Shown: one piece after another, positions 1 to 8,312 of the stretch
Layout: each line of letters begins with the position of its first letter
Numbering within the stretch: the first letter of the stretch is position 1
Source of the DNA: Sphingobacterium bovistauri
GTDB taxonomy: Bacteria; Bacteroidota; Bacteroidia; Sphingobacteriales; Sphingobacteriaceae
Length of the DNA: 32,182 bases
Assembly: GCF_020295405.1 (NCBI RefSeq)
Contig: NZ_JADEYP010000040.1
Coordinates: 1 to 32,182 of the forward strand
Reading direction: 5' to 3'
Translations under genes and position numbers: made by a program
The notes under the pieces: generated by a model
The model's input: the letters and a program-made list of their open reading frames with translations, nothing else
Told to the model about the DNA's origin: nothing
Database searches by the model: none

Positions 1-1
1 T

Positions 2-94
2 ATAAACTCTTCTATTAGCAATAAAACAGAATCCAAAACTGTCAATAATTACAAAATATCCAAAATATCCTCTGTATCCAAGTATGCAGCTTAA
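2..94 (+). CDS. C-terminal end of an upstream gene (partial, unidentified)
   Basis: One plus-strand frame is open from the window edge to a TAA at 92-94, giving about 30 codons. The encoded tail is rich in Ser, Lys and Asn and ends in KYAA. The other two plus frames stop almost at once, and the minus strand here shows no ATG or GTG start. A hairpin followed by T residues lies 35 bp downstream, which fits the end of a plus-strand transcription unit. The tail is too short and low in complexity to name the protein. It could also be chance open sequence. Confidence 0.4.
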   Translation: MNSSISNKTESKTVNNYKISKISSVSKYAA

Positions 95-128
95 CAATTA
101 GAAGTTTTCTTAAAAATCGAAATAAAAC

Positions 129-167
129 AAAGAAGCTGCCCTTTTTGGACAGCTTCTTTGTCTTTTT
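129..167 (+). terminator. Rho-independent terminator, possibly bidirectional
   Basis: A perfect 10-bp stem (AAAGAAGCTG at 129-138 with CAGCTTCTTT at 150-159) closes an 11-nt loop and is followed by a T-rich run to 167. The left side is A-rich, so it could also work on the opposite strand. It separates the upstream gene from nth. Confidence 0.8.
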
Positions 168-189
168 ATGTACAACGTGATTAAAACAT

Positions 190-197
190 TATCTTTG
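190..197 (+). promoter_or_regulatory. Bacteroidota -7 promoter box of nth
   Basis: TATCTTTG matches the TAnnTTTG consensus exactly. Only 4 nt separate it from the nth ATG at 202, so the transcript would be leaderless or almost so. I see no clear TTG at the usual -33 spacing; the closest is a degenerate TTATG at 166-170. Confidence 0.6.
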
Positions 198-201
198 TAT
201 C

Positions 202-870
202 ATGTTGAAAAAAGACAGATACAAGGCTTTTGTAGAATATTTCTCTACGCACAATCCAGACGCACAAACTGAGCTTCACTATAGTAATCCCTTCGAACTA
301 TTAATCGCAGTTATCCTTTCAGCACAATGTACAGATAAACGTATCAATCAAATTACTCCAGCATTATTTGAAAGGTATCCAACTCCTGAATCTTTAGCAG
401 AAAGTTCGGTAGAAGAGGTGTTTTCTTTTATCAGATCAGTCAGCTACCCAAACAACAAAGCAAAACATTTAGTTGGAATGGGGCAAAAGTTATTGTCAGA
501 ATTTGGAGGCATAGTTCCAGAGAAAATAGAGGATCTAGTCAAATTACCAGGAGTAGGACGCAAAACAGCGAATGTTATCTCATCAGTCGTATACGACAAT
601 CCTACTATGGCTGTAGATACACATGTATTTCGAGTGAGCAATAGATTAGGTTTAACAACAAGAGCCACCACCCCGCTAGCAGTTGAAAAACAACTGGTGA
701 AATTCCTTCCTGTAGATACCATTAAAATTGCACATCATTGGTTAATTCTTCACGGTAGATACATTTGCCTTGCCAGAAAACCAAAATGCGAACAATGTCC
801 CATTACTTACTTTTGTAAATACTTCGAAAAGACTTATAAAGCAAAAGTTATCAACACCGTTGAAGAATAA
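202..870 (+). CDS. nth: Endonuclease III (DNA glycosylase/AP lyase)
   Basis: Nth removes oxidised pyrimidines from DNA and cleaves the resulting abasic site in base-excision repair. The helix-hairpin-helix motif LPGVGRKTA (115-123) carries the catalytic lysine K121, and VDTHV carries the aspartate D139; these match K120 and D138 of the E. coli enzyme. The C-terminal 4Fe-4S ligands follow the canonical C-x6-C-x2-C-x5-C spacing (C189, C196, C199, C205). The length of 222 aa is normal for the family. The gene stands alone between an upstream terminator and the recA promoter. The ATG sits 4 nt after a perfect -7 box, which supports this start and implies almost no leader. Identification is very secure. 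Confidence 0.97.
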   Translation: MLKKDRYKAFVEYFSTHNPDAQTELHYSNPFELLIAVILSAQCTDKRINQITPALFERYPTPESLAESSVEEVFSFIRSVSYPNNKAKHLVGMGQKLLSEFGGIVPEKIEDLVKLPGVGRKTANVISSVVYDNPTMAVDTHVFRVSNRLGLTTRATTPLAVEKQLVKFLPVDTIKIAHHWLILHGRYICLARKPKCEQCPITYFCKYFEKTYKAKVINTVEE

Positions 871-927
871 GCGAATTTCATCGTAATTTTAATACAATTA
901 AAAATAACTAATTTTTTTAGCAAAAAG

Positions 928-959
928 TTTTGTTAATATAAAATATAATCTTACATTTG
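928..959 (+). promoter_or_regulatory. recA promoter, -33/-7 Bacteroidota type
   Basis: TTTTG (928-932) and TACATTTG (952-959) are separated by 19 bp, the expected arrangement for the Bacteroidota housekeeping sigma factor. The start codon lies 19 bp after the -7 box. I see no obvious LexA-type palindrome, so SOS control is not visible here. Confidence 0.8.
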
Positions 960-978
960 AAATGTTAATACTAAAAAT

Positions 979-2004
979 ATGAGCAACGCAGATAAATTAA
1001 AAGCATTACAGCTTACTCTTGATAAATTAGAAAAATCATACGGTAAAGGTACCGTGATGAAATTAGGTGACTCCGCTGTAGAACCTTTAGAGTCTATCTC
1101 GACAGGATCGTTGGGATTAGATATCGCGTTAGGTATTGGTGGTGTTCCTAAAGGTCGAATTATTGAAATATATGGGCCAGAATCTTCTGGTAAAACAACT
1201 TTAGCTACTCATATCGTGGCTGAAGCGCAAAAAGCGGGCGGAGTTGCAGCATTTATTGATGCGGAGCATGCTTTTGACAAATATTACGCACAGAAATTAG
1301 GCGTGGATATAGAAAACCTATTAATCTCACAACCAGATAATGGAGAGCAAGCTTTAGAAATTGCGGATAATTTGATTCGTTCTGGCGCAATAGATGTCAT
1401 TGTTATTGACTCTGTAGCAGCATTAGTACCCAAAGCAGAAATTGAAGGCGAGATGGGTGACTCGAAAATGGGATTACAAGCACGTTTGATGTCACAGGCT
1501 TTACGTAAATTAACGGGAACTATTTCTAAAACAAATTGTTGTTGTATTTTCATCAATCAATTGCGCGAGAAAATCGGTGTAATGTTTGGTAACCCAGAGA
1601 CAACTACTGGTGGTAACGCATTGAAATTTTATGCTTCAGTACGTTTGGACATACGTCGTACTTCACAAATTAAAGATTCTGACGAAGTATCAGGTAACCG
1701 CGTAAAAGTAAAAATCGTCAAAAATAAAGTCGCTCCACCATTCCGAATTGCTGAATTTGATATTATGTTTGGTGAAGGTATTTCGAAAGTTGGTGAAATT
1801 ATTGACTTAGGTGTTGAATACAACATTATAAAAAAAGCAGGATCTTGGTTTAGCTATGGAGATACAAAACTTGGACAAGGACGTGACGCTGTTAAAAACT
1901 TATTGTTAGATAATCCTGATTTATCAGATGAACTAGAAGCTAAAATCAGAGCAGAAGTAACAGGTGAAGCCTTAGATCAAAATCAACTGAATAACGAAGA
2001 ATAA
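979..2004 (+). CDS. recA: Recombinase RecA
   Basis: RecA forms filaments on single-stranded DNA, catalyses strand exchange in homologous recombination and acts as co-protease for SOS repressors where these exist. The Walker A motif GPESSGKT is at 66-73. Further family signatures are IDAEHAFD, VIVIDSVAALVP (Walker B), the L1 region ending in GLQARLMSQALRKL, INQLREKIGVMFGNPETTTG (L2) and GGNALKFYASVRLDIRR. The protein is 341 aa, typical for RecA, with a shortish C-terminus of acidic and Asn-rich residues (QNQLNNEE). It has its own promoter and is followed by a strong terminator, so it is monocistronic. No recX is adjacent. Confidence 0.99.
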   Translation: MSNADKLKALQLTLDKLEKSYGKGTVMKLGDSAVEPLESISTGSLGLDIALGIGGVPKGRIIEIYGPESSGKTTLATHIVAEAQKAGGVAAFIDAEHAFDKYYAQKLGVDIENLLISQPDNGEQALEIADNLIRSGAIDVIVIDSVAALVPKAEIEGEMGDSKMGLQARLMSQALRKLTGTISKTNCCCIFINQLREKIGVMFGNPETTTGGNALKFYASVRLDIRRTSQIKDSDEVSGNRVKVKIVKNKVAPPFRIAEFDIMFGEGISKVGEIIDLGVEYNIIKKAGSWFSYGDTKLGQGRDAVKNLLLDNPDLSDELEAKIRAEVTGEALDQNQLNNEE

Positions 2005-2020
2005 TTATTCTTCATATACT

Positions 2021-2054
2021 GAAAAACGCTTTCCATTTTTGGGAAGCGTTTTTC
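2021..2054 (+). terminator. recA terminator
   Basis: GAAAAACGCTTTCC (2021-2034) pairs with GGGAAGCGTTTTTC (2041-2054) through one wobble pair, around a 6-nt loop. T residues lie in the 3' arm and just beyond it. It begins 16 bp after the recA stop codon. Confidence 0.85.
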
Positions 2055-2127
2055 ATTTAAACCCTTTTTACCTATTAATACTAAAAACAGTCAATTTTTA
2101 TATTTTATTTATTTCGTATTTTAGGGC

Positions 2128-3294
2128 ATGAAAAAATTATGGAACAATCTGCTCTTCCGTGTCGTTATAGCCATTACCTTAGGAATACTACTTGGAAAAA
2201 TATTACCTGAATCTATAGGAAATATATTCGCAACTTTTAATGGTCTCTTTGATCAATTATTAAAATTTTTAATTCCTCTAATTATTGTTGGTCTTATTAT
2301 ACCTGCTATTGCCAAATTAGGTAATACCGCAGGTAAAATGCTGTTAACAACAGTTATAATTGCCTATGGTTCTACACTTTTCGCGGGGTTTTCGACGTAT
2401 TTTGCAAGTTTATCCATCTTTCCTTCCTTAATAGAAAACCAAACCTTAACCACTATAGATGAAGCTGGTAAAAGTTTAAAACCGTATTTCACGCTAGAAA
2501 TCCCTCCATTCTTTGATGTAATGGGCGCTTTAGTTTTTTCATTCTTAGTAGGAATAGGTTTGTCTAGATTACAGCATTCAAAATTAGCTGAAGTAAGCTA
2601 TGATTTTGAAAATATCATTTCATTTATAATCGAAAAAGTAATCATTCCTCTTTTACCCCTATTTATATTTGGCATTTTTCTAGATATGACTTATTCAGGA
2701 AAAGTATTAATCATATTAAATGTATTCGTAAAAATTATTGGGGTCATATTCGCTTTGCATATTATCTTGCTCTTAATTCAATTTATCATAGCTGGTGCTA
2801 TAGCTAAGAAAAATCCTTTCAAATTACTCGCGACAATGATGCCTGCGTATTTCACGGCTTTGGGTACACAATCCTCAGCAGCGACCATTCCTGTTACACT
2901 AGCTCAAGTGAAAAAAGCGGGTATCTCTGATGAAGTAGCTTCGTTTGTCGTGCCACTTTGTGCGACTATACACCTTGCAGGTAGTACATTAAAAATAGTA
3001 GCTTGCGTCATCGCACTTATGCTATTGCAAGGCATGCCTATAGAATTTGGGCCTATGGCTGGATTTATCTGCATGCTAGGTGTAACCATGATTGCGGCAC
3101 CTGGAGTGCCTGGCGGTGCTATCATGGCTGCTTTGGGAATTATTACATCTATGTTAGGTTTCAATGCAGAAAATCAAGCATTAATGATCTCACTATATAT
3201 TGCAATGGATAGTTTTGGTACTGCTTGCAATGTGACTGGAGATGGTGCTATAGCCATTGTAGTAGATAAACTCTTTGGAAAGAAAACATCTTAA
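2128..3294 (+). CDS. SDF/DAACS-family symporter with altered cation and substrate motifs
   Basis: This 388-aa inner-membrane protein belongs to the dicarboxylate/amino acid:cation symporter fold. It has hydrophobic helices throughout, a GTQSSAATIPVT hairpin (246-257) like the Ser-rich HP1, a second hairpin APGVPGGAIM (324-333) and a final NVTGD (368-372). Key residues differ from glutamate/aspartate carriers. The NMDGT motif of helix 7 is replaced by HLAGS (282-286), and the helix-8 arginine that holds the acidic side chain (R397 in GltPh) is G364; D361, T365 and N368 are kept. The substrate is therefore probably not a classic acidic amino acid, and sodium coupling may differ. It is a single gene with terminators on both sides. 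Fold assignment is secure; the substrate is unknown. Confidence 0.85.
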   Translation: MKKLWNNLLFRVVIAITLGILLGKILPESIGNIFATFNGLFDQLLKFLIPLIIVGLIIPAIAKLGNTAGKMLLTTVIIAYGSTLFAGFSTYFASLSIFPSLIENQTLTTIDEAGKSLKPYFTLEIPPFFDVMGALVFSFLVGIGLSRLQHSKLAEVSYDFENIISFIIEKVIIPLLPLFIFGIFLDMTYSGKVLIILNVFVKIIGVIFALHIILLLIQFIIAGAIAKKNPFKLLATMMPAYFTALGTQSSAATIPVTLAQVKKAGISDEVASFVVPLCATIHLAGSTLKIVACVIALMLLQGMPIEFGPMAGFICMLGVTMIAAPGVPGGAIMAALGIITSMLGFNAENQALMISLYIAMDSFGTACNVTGDGAIAIVVDKLFGKKTS

Positions 3295-3300
3295 TAAAAC

Positions 3301-3329
3301 TAAAGGCTTCGAATAATTCGAAGCCTTTA
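3301..3329. terminator. Bidirectional terminator between convergent genes
   Basis: A perfect inverted repeat of two 14-bp arms (3301-3314 and 3316-3329) around one central base lies between the symporter stop (3294) and the stop of the minus-strand ATPase (3334). It is flanked by A residues on the left and T residues on the right, so it can end transcription from both sides. Confidence 0.9.
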
Positions 3330-3333
3330 ATTT

Positions 3334-4038
3334 TTATACTGAGAATATGGTATTCAATTCTTCCAATGTTTCTGAAGAAGTTTCGATATCCTTTACCAAT
3401 TTACCTTTTTCTAAAGCTATTATTCGATCAGAAATCTCAACAATATGCGAGAGGTCATGACTTGAAATAATAATTGTAACATTTTTTTGTGTTATCAGTT
3501 CTCTTATGAGATTCTTTAGACGAAATTGAGAACTTGGATCAAGATTAGCAAATGGTTCGTCTAAAATAATTAATTCAGGATTACCAATCAAAGCGCCAAT
3601 AATACCAACCTTCTTTTGGTTACCCTTTGACATATCACGGATGTATTTATGCTTATTAAGAATTTCACCGTTAAAAAACTCTTCGTATTGCAACACAAAA
3701 GCATCTACTTCTTCCTTACGCAAACTATTTAATTCGCCAATAAAATAGAAATATTCTTCTGGTGTGAGATATCCGATTAGAAAAGACTCGTCCAAAAAAG
3801 AACCTGTGAATTTTTTCCATTTTTCATTCGCATGGACGTTTACATCATTGATCCGAATTTCACCACTACTTGGTTGAATCAAATCTAATAACAGACTAAA
3901 TAAAGTTGTTTTACCAGCTCCATTATTCCCAACAAGCCCTACACTCTCTCCTTTTCTAATATTTATATTTTCTAAATCTAAAACTTTAACACCGTTATAT
4001 TCTTTAGACAAATTTTGTATACTTATCATATTTAACAA
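3334..4038 (-). CDS. ABC transporter ATP-binding protein (partner of DUF5687-type permease)
   Basis: This is a 234-aa cytoplasmic ATPase subunit. Walker A is GNNGAGKT (37-44), the signature loop is the variant SKGNQ (137-141), Walker B is LIILDE (156-161) with D-loop NLDPSS, and the switch histidine is H194 in ISSHD. The N-terminus reads MLNMISIQN, so ATG at codon 4 is an equally good start. It lies 10 bp downstream of the membrane protein gene and is surely co-transcribed with it. The pair has no periplasmic binding protein, which fits export or membrane remodelling rather than nutrient uptake. The transported substrate cannot be told from sequence. Confidence 0.93.
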   Translation of the reverse strand: MLNMISIQNLSKEYNGVKVLDLENINIRKGESVGLVGNNGAGKTTLFSLLLDLIQPSSGEIRINDVNVHANEKWKKFTGSFLDESFLIGYLTPEEYFYFIGELNSLRKEEVDAFVLQYEEFFNGEILNKHKYIRDMSKGNQKKVGIIGALIGNPELIILDEPFANLDPSSQFRLKNLIRELITQKNVTIIISSHDLSHIVEISDRIIALEKGKLVKDIETSSETLEELNTIFSV

Positions 4039-4048
4039 TTAAAATCAG

Positions 4049-5527
4049 TTAACCTCTTTGTTTGAACCCTTCTAACATCTTAAAACGGTTAGCAAGATAT
4101 AATTCCACCAAACCATTAATAATCACTTTACGAAGTATTAATCCGATCAAACCAATACCAATCAATACTAAGTTTGCTGTATTTTGATCACCAAAAGTCT
4201 TTACAACAAACCATATCACCAAAGGAATTATTATTATTGGCAAACCTACCAACCATTGTGCTGCGCCTATCCCTTGGTAATTAAACATATTCCCATTAGA
4301 AAGATCAATATATTTTTTGTTAAAAGCACCAAAACAAAGCAAAATCGGGACGTTAATACCGGCATTATAAATAGCACAGGCTACATTAATATACACAATC
4401 TCCGATCCAAAATAAATATAAGCTGTACTCAATACAGTCAGAATTAAGATCGAAATATACATCAGCATTGCCTTAGCTTCCAAATAAGTTTTCATGGTGA
4501 TAGGTCTAGTTTGCAACAACGGAAAATAAGAGCTATCCCATGCTGGGATGAATTGACCAAAGTTGATAATGAAAATACCTGTCATAAAAATACCAACAAA
4601 AATGAGCATACTGGAATTTGCGTACATTGGATTGGTATAAAACATCAAGCCATAAGCTAGAAAGCCTAAACTTACATAGACTGCTGTTTTAGCGCGTTTA
4701 TTACGCCATAGAAGTTTAAGGTCAAGCTGTATAAATGGCGATAAATCTCCAAATCTATTCGTCCAACTTAAATCTGAAGCTTGATACGTCTTTTGTTTAC
4801 TATCAAGATAAGAATCTAAATAAAGGTTGGATTTTATATCTCTAAATGAAAGCCAATAACTTAAAATGACCAACACAACTGGTAAAGCACCTAATATAGG
4901 GTAAGCCAAAACCAAATCGAAAAATCCTCCAAAAAGCTCACTAACAGAAAAAATTGAATAATGCTCTAATACAACCAAAACCGTACATAATAGTACAAAT
5001 GGAACCAATGCTTTAAGATTCGTAGAAAATCTTCGTTGCACCCAAAGGTTAAAGAAATTTAATGTAAAAACAAAGCCCAATAAACCAAGCAACCAACCAA
5101 AAAGTGCTAAAAAAGAGTAACTAGAATTATTCAAATTGACAATTGCAAATGGTATTGCTACTGCAAGTGCTAGAATATTATAGAATGAGAATACAGATTT
5201 AAACAATAAAACATGTACAATTCGACTTTTTGAAATACGCTGTGTAAGCAATGGTTTAATTTTTATTACAGGTAAATTTTGCAACAAAAAACGCAAACAA
5301 AACTCAAAAGCTAACCAATAGAGAAGATAATTATTTATAATCAGAATAGGCTCTTCATTGGGAAATAACTTTTCAGAAGCCGCATACAACCCGATGCCTA
5401 ACAATAAAAACACAATCAGAAAATACAAACCAATAAAGCCCATGAAAAGCTTAATCGCAATACTTTTCCCCGCGTTCGCAGACCTAAAAAATGATTTCCA
5501 TTCTAGCTTAAGAAGGTTTAAAAACAT
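4049..5527 (-). CDS. DUF5687-like ABC-2-type membrane protein
   Basis: This 492-aa polytopic membrane protein has roughly eleven to twelve hydrophobic segments. It begins with a short cytoplasmic stretch (MFLNLLKLEWKSFFRS) typical of ABC-2 permeases. A soluble, charged region lies around residues 235-275, between two blocks of helices. It resembles the Bacteroidota DUF5687 family, which is usually encoded next to a lone ABC ATPase, as here (10 bp gap, same strand). With the downstream ATPase it should form an exporter of unknown substrate. I see no convincing -33/-7 promoter in the 83 bp before the start. The family name rests on recognition by eye. Confidence 0.75.
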   Translation of the reverse strand: MFLNLLKLEWKSFFRSANAGKSIAIKLFMGFIGLYFLIVFLLLGIGLYAASEKLFPNEEPILIINNYLLYWLAFEFCLRFLLQNLPVIKIKPLLTQRISKSRIVHVLLFKSVFSFYNILALAVAIPFAIVNLNNSSYSFLALFGWLLGLLGFVFTLNFFNLWVQRRFSTNLKALVPFVLLCTVLVVLEHYSIFSVSELFGGFFDLVLAYPILGALPVVLVILSYWLSFRDIKSNLYLDSYLDSKQKTYQASDLSWTNRFGDLSPFIQLDLKLLWRNKRAKTAVYVSLGFLAYGLMFYTNPMYANSSMLIFVGIFMTGIFIINFGQFIPAWDSSYFPLLQTRPITMKTYLEAKAMLMYISILILTVLSTAYIYFGSEIVYINVACAIYNAGINVPILLCFGAFNKKYIDLSNGNMFNYQGIGAAQWLVGLPIIIIPLVIWFVVKTFGDQNTANLVLIGIGLIGLILRKVIINGLVELYLANRFKMLEGFKQRG

Positions 5528-5610
5528 AAAAAGAATAATTTTTAGAACGTAACCAAAAAACTAATCTACCAATTTTTGATTGCAGAATATATTTTTTTAC
5601 ATAAAAACTA

Positions 5611-5639
5611 AAAAGCTCCGAGAAAATCCCGGAGCTTTT
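5611..5639 (-). terminator. pruA terminator
   Basis: AAAAGCTCCG (5611-5620) and CGGAGCTTTT (5630-5639) form a perfect 10-bp stem with a 9-nt loop. Read on the minus strand, the stem is followed by a T-rich run, just after the pruA stop. Confidence 0.85.
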
Positions 5640-5664
5640 AACCTAATCAAACATTAATATTATA

Positions 5665-7299
5665 TTATTCTTCAGATAAGAAAGGATATCTATAATCCGT
5701 ATCTGGATTAAATGTTTCTTTGATTGTACGTGGAGAAACCCAACGTAATAAATTGATCATCGAACCAGCTTTATCATTCGTACCCGAACCTCTAGCACCG
5801 CCAAACGGTTGTTGACCTACTACAGCACCAGTACATTTATCGTTGATATAGAAGTTACCTGCTGCATTACGCAATTCATACGTAGCCTTATCAATTGCAT
5901 ATCTATCTTGAGAAATAATAGATCCTGTCAAGGCGTAGATAGAAGTAGAATCTACTAACTTCAACGTTTCTTCAAATTTAGCGTCTTCGTAAACATAAAT
6001 TGTTAACACAGGGCCAAATAATTCTTCGGATAAAGTTTCGTAATCTGGAGTTTTTGCCAAGATAACTGTTGGATGAATAAAGTACCCCTTTGACTTGTCA
6101 TACTCTCCACCAATTACCACTTCAGCATCTGCTGATTCTTTTGCTCTGTCGATATATTTTGTGATTTTATCAAAAGCTTTCTCATCGATAACAGCATTAA
6201 TGAAGTTTGAGAAATCTTCAGTTCCACCAATTTTGAATGATTTGATATCCGTTTCCATCAAACCTTTCAACTCAGCCCACAAAGATTGAGGAATATAAGC
6301 ACGAGAAGCAGCAGAACATTTTTGACCTTGGAATTCAAAAGCACCACGAACCAATGCAGTATTCAATACTTTGATATCAGCAGAAGAGTGTGCCATGATA
6401 AAATCTTTACCACCAGTCTCCCCTACAATACGTGGGTAAGTTTTGTAACGATGAATATTCTCACCGATAGTTTTCCAAATATCTTGAAATACGCCTGTAG
6501 AACCTGTGAAGTGAATACCCGCGAAATCAGGATGTTTGAAAATCACATCACCTGCATCTGGACCCGACACATATACTAAGTTGATAACACCGTCAGGAAG
6601 ACCAGCTTCTTTGAAGATCTGCATCAATACATTAGCCGAATAAATTTGCGTATTCGATGGTTTCCATACAACCACATTACCCATCATCGCCACGCATGTT
6701 GGCAAGTTACCAGCGATTGCTGTAAAGTTAAATGGTGTCAAAGCAAATACAAAACCTTCTAAAGGACGTTGCTCTAAACGGTTCCATATACCTTTGCTAT
6801 TCGCAGGAGGTTGTTGTTGGTATATTTCAGACATGTACTTAACATTGAAACGTAAGAAATCAATGATTTCACATGCTGAATCAATTTCTGCTTGATAAGG
6901 ACTTTTTGATTGTCCCAACATCGTAGCAGCATTTAATTTGTAACGATATTTTGTAGATATTAACTCTGCAGCTTTTAAGAAAATAGCAGCACGTTGCTCC
7001 CAAGGTAAATTTTCCCAATCATTTTTAGCCGCTAATGCTGCATTGATTGCATCAGTCACATGTTGTTTTGTACCTTGCGAATAATATCCTAAAACGTGTT
7101 GGTGATCGTGTGGAGGCGTAAGCTTTACTTTCTTGTCTGTACGAACTTCTTCTGCACCAATGTACATTGGAACATCAATTTCTTGCGCTCTAGCTTCAGC
7201 TATTGCAGCTTTCAACATTGCACGCTCTGTCGTACCGGGAGCGTATGAATATACAGGCTCATTAATTGGAGCCGGAACATTGAAAAATCCTTTTAACAT
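5665..7299 (-). CDS. pruA: L-glutamate gamma-semialdehyde (1-pyrroline-5-carboxylate) dehydrogenase
   Basis: PruA oxidises glutamate semialdehyde to glutamate with NAD+, the second step of proline catabolism. It is a single-function aldehyde dehydrogenase of 544 aa, the usual length for the non-PutA form. The general base is E294 in GETGGKD, and the catalytic cysteine is C328 in GQKCSAASR. The cofactor-binding segment TPFNFTAIAGNLP (188-200) and HFTGS (263-267) are present. No proline dehydrogenase (putB/prodh) lies in this window, so the first step is encoded elsewhere. The gene has its own terminator. An AraC-type regulator gene lies 134 bp upstream on the same strand, and that gap holds a set of GGTAAA half-sites that may be an operator. 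Confidence 0.95.
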   Translation of the reverse strand: MLKGFFNVPAPINEPVYSYAPGTTERAMLKAAIAEARAQEIDVPMYIGAEEVRTDKKVKLTPPHDHQHVLGYYSQGTKQHVTDAINAALAAKNDWENLPWEQRAAIFLKAAELISTKYRYKLNAATMLGQSKSPYQAEIDSACEIIDFLRFNVKYMSEIYQQQPPANSKGIWNRLEQRPLEGFVFALTPFNFTAIAGNLPTCVAMMGNVVVWKPSNTQIYSANVLMQIFKEAGLPDGVINLVYVSGPDAGDVIFKHPDFAGIHFTGSTGVFQDIWKTIGENIHRYKTYPRIVGETGGKDFIMAHSSADIKVLNTALVRGAFEFQGQKCSAASRAYIPQSLWAELKGLMETDIKSFKIGGTEDFSNFINAVIDEKAFDKITKYIDRAKESADAEVVIGGEYDKSKGYFIHPTVILAKTPDYETLSEELFGPVLTIYVYEDAKFEETLKLVDSTSIYALTGSIISQDRYAIDKATYELRNAAGNFYINDKCTGAVVGQQPFGGARGSGTNDKAGSMINLLRWVSPRTIKETFNPDTDYRYPFLSEE

Positions 7300-7315
7300 G
7301 ATAGTATTTATTTGA

Positions 7316-7353
7316 GGTAAATTTACAAATAAAAGGTAAAATTGAGTTTTACC
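7316..7353. promoter_or_regulatory. Candidate operator: repeated GGTAAA half-sites ahead of pruA
   Basis: Two symmetric elements lie 17-54 bp upstream of the pruA start. The first is the perfect 10-bp palindrome GTAAATTTAC (7317-7326). The second is an inverted repeat, GGTAAAA (7335-7341) and TTTTACC (7347-7353), around a 5-nt spacer. Their centres are about 22.5 bp apart, close to two helical turns, and the GGTAAA half-site recurs 19 bp apart in the same orientation. This is what a dimeric or AraC-type operator would look like, but no binding evidence exists and A+T-rich DNA gives such matches by chance. Confidence 0.4.
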
Positions 7354-7433
7354 CTATTTATCCATCAATAAACATATTCTATCATATAAATTCACAAGTC
7401 CATATATTTTATTGATATACAAACCAATTTAAG

Positions 7434-8303
7434 TTACATCTCCAAACTATGCGCTTGAATATACTTTTTGGGAGACATTTTGGTGATTGCTTTGAAAACA
7501 CGATTAAAATGCACAATATTATTAAAGCCTACTTGAAAAGCTGCCTCAGCGATATTTTCAGATTTATTGTTTAACAATATTTGACAAGCCTTCTCGATAC
7601 GCACCTCATTCAAAAAAGTAATATACGTTTTCATCGTATGTTTTTTGAAAAACTTACAAAAAGAAGTTGGGGTCATATGTACAAGTGAGGCAACCTGATC
7701 AACAGAAATATCTTCCTGATACTTATCAAATGTAAATTTGTACACTTGACTGATACGGACGCCATCTTTGTCCGAATAACTCATATCTCGTACCCCAGAA
7801 TACAATGAAATAGCATCATTGCGATGTTGTGTCAATGCATGTAAAAGTTGCAGAAACTCTGTAAAACGGGGCATCCCCGTTTTTACCATCAGATTTGTAA
7901 AAAAATGTATCATTGATTCCGAAATCGAACGGTCTAACATCTTCGATGTATGTAGTTCATTTAGATAGTCACGAACAGATTCAAATTCAGGAATATGATA
8001 TAACTTTTTCATCCGCTCCAAATTCACAAAAATGTGAATAGCATGAATATCGCCCCTTTCCTCTTCTACTTCCACCTCTCTATCGAACATATGAGGTTCA
8101 TTGGGTTTAAGCACGAAAATATCTCCAGATTGAAATGACTGCATCACATTACCGACCATTATCGTTCCCTTTCCACGCAAAACATAGGTTATCTGCGCTT
8201 CGTCATGACGGTGATAATAGTTATAAAAATTTTCTTTTTTATCTTCTAAAACAGCAAAGACTCCCTCGCCATAGACAGAAACGGTAAATTGAATTGGTTT
8301 CAT
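7434..8303 (-). CDS. AraC/XylS-family transcriptional regulator
   Basis: This is a 289-aa regulator with an N-terminal cupin-like sensor domain (about 25-110; YYHRHDEAQITYVLRG and the later KPNEPHMF are the typical His-containing strands) and a C-terminal double helix-turn-helix (about 185-285). The first helix-turn-helix is around SVDQVASLVHMTPTSFCKFF, and the second ends in FNRVFKAITKMSPKKY. The gene starts 9 bp after msrA ends on the same strand, so it is probably co-transcribed with msrA. It precedes pruA by 134 bp. Control of pruA is plausible from the order and the half-sites in the gap, but the effector and targets are unknown. Confidence 0.9.
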   Translation of the reverse strand: MKPIQFTVSVYGEGVFAVLEDKKENFYNYYHRHDEAQITYVLRGKGTIMVGNVMQSFQSGDIFVLKPNEPHMFDREVEVEEERGDIHAIHIFVNLERMKKLYHIPEFESVRDYLNELHTSKMLDRSISESMIHFFTNLMVKTGMPRFTEFLQLLHALTQHRNDAISLYSGVRDMSYSDKDGVRISQVYKFTFDKYQEDISVDQVASLVHMTPTSFCKFFKKHTMKTYITFLNEVRIEKACQILLNNKSENIAEAAFQVGFNNIVHFNRVFKAITKMSPKKYIQAHSLEM

Positions 8304-8312
8304 ATAGCGAAT

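Noticed and set aside
53..70. Repeated AAAATATCC near the window start
   Set aside because: Only two copies in low-complexity sequence, probably part of a Lys/Ser-rich coding tail.
444..722. Minus-strand open frame inside nth
   Set aside because: It lies entirely within a gene with intact catalytic motifs and encodes nothing recognisable. The same applies to the opposite-strand frames inside recA, pruA, sdhA, topB, dgt and the TlpA-like genes.
3334..5527. ABC pair as an antibiotic-resistance or defence system
   Set aside because: Nothing beyond a generic ATPase and permease supports this; the substrate cannot be read from the sequence.
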